Origin: Deltaproteobacteria bacterium
Lineage (GTDB): Bacteria; Myxococcota_A; Polyangia; HGW-17
DNA: 12,346 nucleotides
Reading direction: 5' to 3'
Assembly (NCBI GenBank): GCA_003249585.1
Contig: QKIM01000041.1
Span: forward strand, 1 to 12,346
This document shows, piece after piece, positions 7,628-12,346 of this stretch. Position 1 is the stretch's first letter. Each line of letters opens with the position of its first letter. The position numbers and the translations under genes are program-made. The notes beneath the pieces were generated by a model that saw only the letters and a list, made by a program, of their open reading frames with translations, ran no database searches and was not told where the DNA came from.

Positions 7628-8751
7628 AAAAAGACGTGCAGGCCGAACCAGCCCACTTCCCAGATGTCGGACTGTACATCGGTTTCTCTCCAGAAGACGC
7701 GCCTGATGCGCATACCGATGTCCAGTGCCAGGTAGGGGCGCAGTCGGAAGAGGAAGCCCAATGGCAGGGCAATCTGGTTGTATTCCGCGGACGCTGACTG
7801 GTCCCATGTGCGGTCGATCTCCTTGAACGTACCGGTCCCGAGCTCAATCCCGATATGGAAGTACTCCCCGAAATAGGCGATCCCGATGCCGAACCCTTTG
7901 GAGATGGATTCTGTTTCGTCGTCAAATTCAGTGGTGTAGCTCACACTGCCCATGAGCACCACATGGGGCGCGAGGAACCGGCCGACGCTGAGGGAGAAGC
8001 TGAGGGAGTCCTGGGTGTACTCTTCGCCGTCGGAGGAATGGTTTGCATGGCTGAATATGGCGTTGCCTCCCATCATCCATTCGAACTGCGGCTTCGGGTC
8101 CTCGGTTTTTACGGGTTTCGTGCTCACTATGGGGACAATCGGGTCGCTGGGCTCTCTGTCCTCTATTTTTCTGCGGACCTTCTTCTCTTTGCATTGGAGG
8201 TGCTGGTACAGTTTGCGACGGTAGGTCCGGCACCGGGACTGCCAGTAGCGGCCAGACGTCGTGTCGAGGCAGGCGGAGACCACCTTCAGGCCGAGCTCCT
8301 TGAGCGTTCTGCGGAAGACGATGCACTCCACCCGCTGGGCACGCGGTGAGTTGGTGGTGAAGCAGACCGCCAGGGAGGAGCGGCGCTGCTCGGCGCTGGT
8401 GGAGGCGATGAACTTCCGCCTGAGGACTCCCCTTCGGAGCCTCGTGCAATAGGGGCTCGAGTGCCATTTGAAGGATTCCCTCGCACAGAAGGCCAGTTTC
8501 CTGCTCTCCGTGAGCCCTTTTCGGTAGGCGATACACTGCTCGAGGTTGAAGTCCTTGGAGTCCGGGGCGACGCAGCGGAGGAATTCCGCCTCCCGCTGCT
8601 CCCAGGTGGGCTGTGTGGTTTTTGTCTCGCTGTTCACGGGGGGCTTGGGGTGCGTTGCGTTCTTCTCAGGAACCTTGGCGGCCGCGGGTGCGGGTGGATT
8701 CGCCGCGGGAGGCGCGGTGGCGATGAACAGGGCGAATAGTGTCAGGACCAT
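7624..8751 (-). CDS. Predicted outer-membrane barrel protein with four C-x12-C repeats
   Basis: This is a 375-aa protein that I cannot assign to a named family. The start at 8751 has AGGAG six bases upstream and gives a hydrophobic signal (VLTLFALFIATAPPA) followed by a Pro/Ala-rich linker to about residue 50. Residues 57-190 hold four repeats with the same spacing: Cys60-Cys73, 89-102, 130-143 and 161-174. Each is C-x12-C-x2-[Y/L/F]-R-[K/R], and one more Cys sits at 187. Residues 190-220 are a charged, Pro-rich linker. Residues 222-375 alternate polar and hydrophobic residues, as in beta strands, and end in Phe-Phe, a usual outer-membrane barrel insertion signal. Inferred topology is a periplasmic Cys domain joined to a small barrel. 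It converges on the SplB-like gene with a 4-bp overlap. Confidence 0.75.
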   Translation of the reverse strand: MVLTLFALFIATAPPAANPPAPAAAKVPEKNATHPKPPVNSETKTTQPTWEQREAEFLRCVAPDSKDFNLEQCIAYRKGLTESRKLAFCARESFKWHSSPYCTRLRRGVLRRKFIASTSAEQRRSSLAVCFTTNSPRAQRVECIVFRRTLKELGLKVVSACLDTTSGRYWQSRCRTYRRKLYQHLQCKEKKVRRKIEDREPSDPIVPIVSTKPVKTEDPKPQFEWMMGGNAIFSHANHSSDGEEYTQDSLSFSLSVGRFLAPHVVLMGSVSYTTEFDDETESISKGFGIGIAYFGEYFHIGIELGTGTFKEIDRTWDQSASAEYNQIALPLGFLFRLRPYLALDIGMRIRRVFWRETDVQSDIWEVGWFGLHVFF

Positions 8752-8757
8752 GTGAAT

Positions 8758-8762
8758 CTCCT
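8758..8762 (-). promoter_or_regulatory. Shine-Dalgarno site deciding the start of the barrel gene
   Basis: AGGAG on the minus strand, within GAGAGGAG, lies six bases before the ATG at 8751. The in-frame ATG at 8775 would add eight charged residues before the signal peptide and lies upstream of this site. Confidence 0.7.
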
Positions 8763-8828
8763 CTCCGTGGTTCATGTGCAGGAAATTTGTATATCAAAAA
8801 AATCAACCCGCGGGAAGGGAAAAGCTAA

Positions 8829-8972
8829 CAGGACGTGGGGCCCGCCCTGAGTCACTACGAGTTCTTCCTCGGCGGCACCCAGCGTCTCGATGACAGGGAA
8901 TGGCAAACCCGCATCAACGCTGGGAAGACTCCCGGGCGCCCTTCATGGACCTTCTCCTACCTGATCCCCTGA
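8829..8972 (+). pseudogene. 3' remnant of a DUF3160 protein gene
   Basis: In the plus-strand frame after a TAA at 8826, the bases encode QDVGPALSHYEF (8829-8864), then FLGGTQRLDDREWQ, then GKTPGRPSWTFSYLIP, ending at TGA 8970-8972. The run of S-x-Y-E-F, R-L-x-D-x-E-W and P-x-R-P-S-W-T matches, from memory, the C-terminal end of DUF3160-domain proteins, which are usually several hundred residues long. No start codon, ribosome site or upstream coding part is present; the sequence before it is AT-rich and non-coding in appearance. It is therefore read as the surviving 3' end of a lost gene. It is too short for a normal annotation to report. Confidence 0.6.
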
Positions 8973-9005
8973 ACGCCGAACCTGTACGATCTCCAATAAT
9001 TTTCC

Positions 9006-9033
9006 TGGACAAGCACCGTGACTGACCTATATG
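9006..9033 (+). promoter_or_regulatory. Possible promoter of the EGF-domain lipoprotein gene
   Basis: TGGACA (9006-9011, five of six) and TATATG (9028-9033, four of six) are 16 bp apart and about 80 bp before the start at 9115. They lie after the DUF3160 remnant's stop. The match is modest. The gap from 8752 to 9114 otherwise holds only the remnant and the CCCGCGGG palindrome (8807-8814). Confidence 0.3.
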
Positions 9034-9103
9034 TGCATGCGATACGACAAATCGGGACAATGATCCGGGGTAATGGTGCCGCCACCTGTCCCAGAAACTT
9101 CCG

Positions 9104-9109
9104 AGGAGG
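9104..9109 (+). promoter_or_regulatory. Shine-Dalgarno site deciding the start of the EGF-domain lipoprotein
   Basis: AGGAGG ends five bases before the ATG at 9115. An upstream in-frame ATG at 9073 would place 14 acidic and Pro-rich residues before the signal peptide, so 9115 is preferred. Confidence 0.8.
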
Positions 9110-9114
9110 AATTC

Positions 9115-10341
9115 ATGCGATCAAGATTACTGGTTATTTCGGGAATGATCATGCTGGCGCTCAGTTTCGGGCTGGTCGGCTGTGACGACGATGATGACTC
9201 CACGCAGGACGCCTGCGAGTCCGTTGACTGCGGTCACGGCACCTGTGTCGACACCACCGGGACGGCCTCCTGCGCCTGCGATGCCGGCTACCACGCCGAG
9301 GGCCTCACCTGCGTCGAGGATACCGCCGGCAACACTCCTCCGGAGTTCACCTCCAGTGCGCCTGCAGATGCCACGGAGCTTGTGCTCACCGCCTATGAGT
9401 TCTCCTGCACCGACGCCGACGGCGACGCCCTATTCTTTGGTGTGGACACCACCACGGACACCTGTGACGGGACCCTCGTCTACTACAACGACGGCACGGG
9501 GGACTACACCTTCATGATCGCCTCCGCCGCAGAAACTCCCAGTTGCGTGCTGTCCATCATCTGCAACGATGGCACGGACTTTGTCTCCCAGACCCAGACC
9601 GTCACCATCCACGAGACGCCCGCTCCGTGGTGTGTCGACGATTACAGCTGGCCGGGCCAGTTGGACGGCACCGACGACGCCTCGTCCCTGTATGGAGGCA
9701 CCATCGCCACGGCGCCCTGGGACAGCGGCTACGACGCAGGGCTGGCCGATCTGGAGGCGCTCATGCCCGCCAACGGCTCCACTCTCGCGGTCAACATGCC
9801 CGTGACCCAGGCGACCATCATCGCCTCCTACTACACGCCCGATGTCTACCGCGTGTACATAGCTGACGCCAACGCGGTGTTCAAGGTCTTCCTCACGGAG
9901 GACGCGACCCAGCAGTTGCCCTTCGTCCCGACCACGGGCAAGCGCATCTCCTTCACGGTCACCGAGATCAGCAACTACATGAACACCAACGAGATCACCC
10001 AGGTGGACTGGACCGGCTGGGCCGTTGACGGGACCGGCTTCGACGTTTCGGTCAAGGAGGCCACCGCGGCAGAACCCGTCACTGCCGCTGATGTCAACGA
10101 AGTCGTCCGCGTCTCCGGCATCCTCGTGGCCGATGGCGCCGTGTGCGGCACTGGCTATCTGTGCTACGACCTGGACTACGGCGCGGACTCCACCGTGGTG
10201 TTCCGTACCGGCTCCTTCAACGTCTTCCCCGCGGGGACCTGCCTCACCTTCCAGGGGCCCGTGACCCTCTTCAACGACACGCCCCAGTTGACCACCTACG
10301 GCGACATGTGGTGGTACACCTGGGATCCCGCATACGACTAG
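9115..10341 (+). CDS. EGF-domain lipoprotein with Asp-rich anchor segment
   Basis: This is a predicted 408-aa lipoprotein of unknown function. The signal peptide ends in lipobox GLVGC (Cys23) and is followed directly by five Asp residues. In E. coli an Asp at +2 keeps lipoproteins in the inner membrane; whether that rule applies here is not known. Residues 34-66 form one EGF-like domain with six Cys (CESVDCGHGTC, then CAC and C66). Residues about 74-167 resemble an Ig/cadherin-like domain with a D-x-D-G-D-x turn (TDADGDAL, 99-106), which may bind calcium. Residues about 170-408 are a beta-rich region with two or three OB-fold-like segments (for example KVFLTED and VVRVSGILVADG) and no visible catalytic motif. 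It stands alone, with a 448-bp gap after it. Confidence 0.85.
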   Translation: MRSRLLVISGMIMLALSFGLVGCDDDDDSTQDACESVDCGHGTCVDTTGTASCACDAGYHAEGLTCVEDTAGNTPPEFTSSAPADATELVLTAYEFSCTDADGDALFFGVDTTTDTCDGTLVYYNDGTGDYTFMIASAAETPSCVLSIICNDGTDFVSQTQTVTIHETPAPWCVDDYSWPGQLDGTDDASSLYGGTIATAPWDSGYDAGLADLEALMPANGSTLAVNMPVTQATIIASYYTPDVYRVYIADANAVFKVFLTEDATQQLPFVPTTGKRISFTVTEISNYMNTNEITQVDWTGWAVDGTGFDVSVKEATAAEPVTAADVNEVVRVSGILVADGAVCGTGYLCYDLDYGADSTVVFRTGSFNVFPAGTCLTFQGPVTLFNDTPQLTTYGDMWWYTWDPAYD

Positions 10342-10380
10342 ACTCCCGGTTTTTCTCCATCAAACGGGTAAAATTCCAGG

Positions 10381-10505
10381 CAAAATGCCCCAGGGGGCAT
10401 CAGCGGGCTCCAAGGGCGCGGTTTCCCCCTCCCCCCACTATTTTAATAAAGGGGGGTCCAACGGCGCGCTCCCCAGGGTGCCTGGCGGGCCGCTGGGGGG
10501 CATTC
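10381..10505. repeat. Nested imperfect inverted-repeat element
   Basis: The two halves of this 125-bp stretch mirror each other around an AT-rich centre. The core is CCCCCC (10431-10436), TATT-TT-AATA (10439-10448) and GGGGGG (10451-10456). Outward, GCGCG (10416-10420) faces CGCGC (10465-10469), CAGCGGGC (10401-10408) faces GGCCGCTG with one mismatch, and ATGCCCC (10385-10391) faces GGGGCAT near 10500. The left half also holds its own small palindrome, ATGCCCC-AG-GGGGCAT (10385-10400). No gene is inside. It resembles a REP or MITE-like element more than a simple terminator, since no T-run follows, but its copy number cannot be judged from one window. Confidence 0.5.
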
Positions 10506-10596
10506 CGTGGCAGGGGGTGGCATGGCGTAACAATAGAAATGATCTGCTTTTACAAAGGAATGAGGGAAGGCTGCAGGGCCATTCATGCGGGAGCCC

Positions 10597-10617
10597 CCTC
10601 CCCATGGAAAGGGGAGG
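10597..10617. repeat. C-run/G-run hairpin
   Basis: CCTCCCC (10597-10603), loop ATGGAAA and GGGGAGG (10611-10617) form a perfect 7-bp stem with a 7-nt loop. It is followed by the palindrome CACCGGTG. It lies in the same 448-bp gap (10342-10789) as the larger inverted repeat; the rest of that gap shows no gene or clear promoter. It may be a second interspersed repeat or an old terminator without a T-run. Confidence 0.5.
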
Positions 10618-10777
10618 CGGTGTCACCGGTGGTGTGTGTCCTTGGTAAGGGCATGGAAAAAAAGACGCCGGCGTGGCAGAATCGTGCAAACAACGCCGAG
10701 GATTGGTCTACGGAGAAGGTGGTCCGGTGCGATACGATGATCAAGGGAAGCGAGAAAGTCTGAACGACTCGCCCGCG

Positions 10778-10784
10778 AAAGGAG
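10778..10784 (+). promoter_or_regulatory. Shine-Dalgarno site supporting a GTG start for the flavodoxin
   Basis: AAAGGAG ends five bases before GTG at 10790. Starting there gives a short lipoprotein signal peptide. The in-frame ATG at 10673 would add 39 polar and charged residues in front of it and has no good ribosome site. Confidence 0.65.
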
Positions 10785-10789
10785 CTGTT

Positions 10790-11434
10790 GTGTATTGTCC
10801 CAATATAACAATATATTTGGCCGCCATGGCCATGTTCTCGCTGGGGGCATGTACGGGACGAACCGACAAACCCCGTCGCAAGACGGACGAAGGGGGTTCC
10901 CTGGGTTCCCAGGGTTCTCCTGTGCGAGCGAAGAAGACCACGGGGAAGAAGATCCTGGTCGCCTATTTCTCCTGGTCGGGAAACACCCGCGCGGTCGCCA
11001 GGCATATCGCGAAGAAGGTGGATGGTGAGCTCTTCGAGATCATCAGCGCCAACGCCTACCCCGAAAATTACAGCGCTGCCGTCGTGCGGGCGAAGGTCGA
11101 GTTGAACAAGGACATCCGCCCCGCGCTGAAGACCGCGAAGACCGATGGGGGCTCCTATGATGTCATCTTTCTGGGGTATCCCAACTGGTGGAACACCTTC
11201 CCGCGCCCCGTGGCCACCTTCCTTCGGGACAACCACCTCGGCGGAACGCGGGTCATCCCCTTTTGCACCCATGGCGGCGGCGGAATGGGATTCAGTCTCA
11301 AGGAGCTGCGCAAGCTGTGCCCCGATTGCGTCATCGAAAAGGAGATCGATATCGCCTCCCGGGCGGTTAAAAGCTCCATGGACCGTGTGGATGGCTGGCT
11401 TGCACGGCTCGGCTTTCCTCCCAAGGCGCTTTAG
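10790..11434 (+). CDS. Lipoprotein-anchored flavodoxin
   Basis: This is a predicted 214-aa FMN-binding flavodoxin on the outer face of a membrane, shuttling electrons to or from a partner. From the GTG start, the first 21 residues are hydrophobic and end in lipobox SLGAC (Cys21), although the N-terminus has no Lys or Arg. A Gly/Ser and basic linker (about 22-52) leads to the flavodoxin fold: KKILVAYFSWSGNTR (53-67) carries the phosphate-binding loop S-x-S-G-N-T, and DVIFLGYPNWWNTFP (124-138) is the family's second FMN loop. The form fits flavodoxin_4-type proteins. The aldo/keto reductase gene starts 79 bp downstream on the same strand, and no good promoter was found between them, so a redox operon is likely. 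If the start were an internal ATG (10826 or 10832), the protein would be cytoplasmic. Confidence 0.85.
   Translation: MYCPNITIYLAAMAMFSLGACTGRTDKPRRKTDEGGSLGSQGSPVRAKKTTGKKILVAYFSWSGNTRAVARHIAKKVDGELFEIISANAYPENYSAAVVRAKVELNKDIRPALKTAKTDGGSYDVIFLGYPNWWNTFPRPVATFLRDNHLGGTRVIPFCTHGGGGMGFSLKELRKLCPDCVIEKEIDIASRAVKSSMDRVDGWLARLGFPPKAL
10895..10921 (+). repeat. Three in-frame 9-bp repeats encoding a Gly-Ser-x linker
   Basis: GGTTCCCTG, GGTTCCCAG and GGTTCTCCT follow one another in frame and encode GSL-GSQ-GSP (residues 36-44 of the flavodoxin). The repeats lie in the linker between the lipid anchor and the flavin domain, where length change by slippage would be tolerated. Confidence 0.6.
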
Positions 11435-11463
11435 CCCTGACAATGTGGTAGAATGAGCACCAC

Positions 11464-11499
11464 GTGATGGTCGGTCGCGATCGGGACCGGGAGCATCAC
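11464..11499. promoter_or_regulatory. Inverted repeat before the aldo/keto reductase gene
   Basis: GTGATG (11464-11469) pairs with CATCAC (11494-11499); inside it GTC (11470-11472) pairs with GAC (11485-11487), with a bulge on the 3' side. The loop holds TCGCGA and CGATCG palindromes. The structure ends three bases before the GGAGG ribosome site (11503-11507). It may be an operator or a weak leader hairpin. Confidence 0.25.
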
Positions 11500-11513
11500 A
11501 CGGGAGGAGTCAC

Positions 11514-12346
11514 ATGCAGTATCGTACCTTCGGAAAGACCAAGGAGCGGGTTTCGGCCCTGGGGTTCGGGTGTATGCGCCTGCCGGTGGTAGACAATGAC
11601 CACAACCATATCGACGAGACCCTCGCCACCCGCATGATCCACCACGCCATGGACCAGGGCGTGAACTACTTCGACACCGCCTGGCCCTACCACAGCAGAT
11701 CCATGAGCGATGGCGGGAGCTCCGAGACCTTCCTGGGCAAGGTGATGGAGGGGGAGCGGCGCCAGCGGGTCAAGATCGCCACCAAATTCCCTTCGTGGCT
11801 GCTTTCGCGGACGGAAGACTACGACACCTATCTCAACGCCCAGCTCAAACGGCTGAGGACCGACTACCTCGACTTCTACCTGGTTCACGCCATCGGCGCC
11901 CAGAGCTGGCCCACCCTGAAGAAGCTGGAGGTGGGAGCCTTTCTGGAGCGTGCGAAAAAGGACGGCCGGATCCGGTTCGGGGGGTTCTCCTACCACGACA
12001 CGAGCGAGCTCTTCATGGAGGTCGTGGATCACTGGGACTGGGACTTCTGCCTGCTCCAGTACAACTACATGGACGTCAACTACCAGGCGGGGCGTCAGGG
12101 GCTGAAGCGGGCCCAGGAGAAGGGTATGGGGATCGCGATCATGGAGCCCCTGCGGGGTGGATACCTTGCGAGACCGCTCTTTGACGAGGCGCAGAAGATC
12201 CTCGACGACGCCCCGACGAGGCGGTCCAACGCCGAATGGGCCTTCCGCTGGCTCTATGACGATCCCGACATTCACGTGGTCCTCAGCGGGATGAACACCA
12301 TGTCCAACGTGGAAGAGAATCTGAGGATCGCCCGTGAGGGGCTGCC
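11514..12346 (+). CDS. Aldo/keto reductase (COG1453 type), 3' truncated by window edge
   Basis: The first 277 codons of a predicted NADPH-type aldo/keto reductase are visible; the frame stays open to the right edge. GGAGG lies six bases before the ATG. The TIM-barrel start is MQYRTFGKTKERVSALGFGCMR. All four catalytic residues are present: Asp54 and Tyr59 (FDTAWPYH), Lys91 (IATKFP) and His125 (FYLVHAIG). EPLRGGYLA and HVVLSGMNTMSNVEEN near the end fit the cofactor-binding half. Members of this subgroup in anaerobes often carry a C-terminal Cys-rich 4Fe-4S extension, which would fall outside the window. It follows the lipoprotein flavodoxin by 79 bp and is probably co-transcribed with it. Its substrate is unknown. 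Confidence 0.9.
   Translation, partial: MQYRTFGKTKERVSALGFGCMRLPVVDNDHNHIDETLATRMIHHAMDQGVNYFDTAWPYHSRSMSDGGSSETFLGKVMEGERRQRVKIATKFPSWLLSRTEDYDTYLNAQLKRLRTDYLDFYLVHAIGAQSWPTLKKLEVGAFLERAKKDGRIRFGGFSYHDTSELFMEVVDHWDWDFCLLQYNYMDVNYQAGRQGLKRAQEKGMGIAIMEPLRGGYLARPLFDEAQKILDDAPTRRSNAEWAFRWLYDDPDIHVVLSGMNTMSNVEENLRIAREGL

Noticed and set aside
10143..10763. Plus-strand ORF of 206 codons crossing the 10.4-kb gap
   Set aside because: It begins inside the EGF lipoprotein gene in another frame and runs through inverted repeats; its composition is not protein-like.
10583..11443. Minus-strand ORF of 286 codons
   Set aside because: It is antisense to the flavodoxin, whose FMN-binding motifs are clear on the plus strand.
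11440..11456. TAGAAT as a -10 box before the aldo/keto reductase
   Set aside because: No acceptable -35 element lies 16-18 bases upstream; the CTGACA nearby is only six bases away.
11496..12275. Minus-strand ORF of 259 codons
   Set aside because: It is antisense to the aldo/keto reductase, which keeps all four catalytic residues on the plus strand.

Overview
The window is about 12.3 kb of GC-rich bacterial DNA. Genes are densely packed, nearly all starts have strong GGAGG-type Shine-Dalgarno sites, and an unusual share of the genes encode Cys-rich lipoproteins. Asp-rich segments after the lipobox, EGF-like and other Cys-repeat modules, a GxGYxYP-family surface protein and a relic of DUF3160 together suggest a Myxococcota, Bradymonadales or related deltaproteobacterial-type lineage. 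That placement is an inference from gene style; no marker gene is present. I see no tRNA, rRNA, CRISPR, integrase or transposase.

Layout from left to right: (1) a two-copy 50-bp tandem repeat with hairpins at the left edge; (2) on the minus strand, a 1066-aa mosaic lipoprotein: Cys-rich N-region, GxGYxYP halves split by a jelly-roll-like insert, and a C-terminal Ig-like domain; (3) a 366-bp divergent intergenic region; (4) a plus-strand cobalamin-binding radical SAM protein; (5) a Cys-rich lipoprotein with a good promoter and a perfect interrupted palindrome in its leader; (6) a SplB-like radical SAM protein whose upstream gap can fold into a long-range stem beside its ribosome binding site; (7) converging on it with a 4-bp overlap, a predicted outer-membrane barrel protein with four C-x12-C repeats; (8) a gap holding the 3' end of a DUF3160 gene (relic); (9) an EGF-domain lipoprotein; (10) a 448-bp gap with a nested imperfect inverted repeat and a second G/C-run hairpin; (11) a lipoprotein flavodoxin with a GTG start; (12) an aldo/keto reductase of the COG1453 type, cut by the right edge.

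Five of the eight genes are predicted to be exported (four lipoproteins and one barrel). The other three are two radical SAM enzymes and one aldo/keto reductase. The flavodoxin and reductase probably form a redox operon. The two radical SAM genes flank a Cys-rich lipoprotein on the same strand, but the promoter upstream of the lipoprotein argues that the first radical SAM gene is a separate unit. No well-known defence or biosynthetic system is evident. The most unusual items are the C-x12-C repeat barrel protein, the possible structured leader before the SplB-like gene, the DUF3160 relic and the inverted-repeat element near 10.4 kb.
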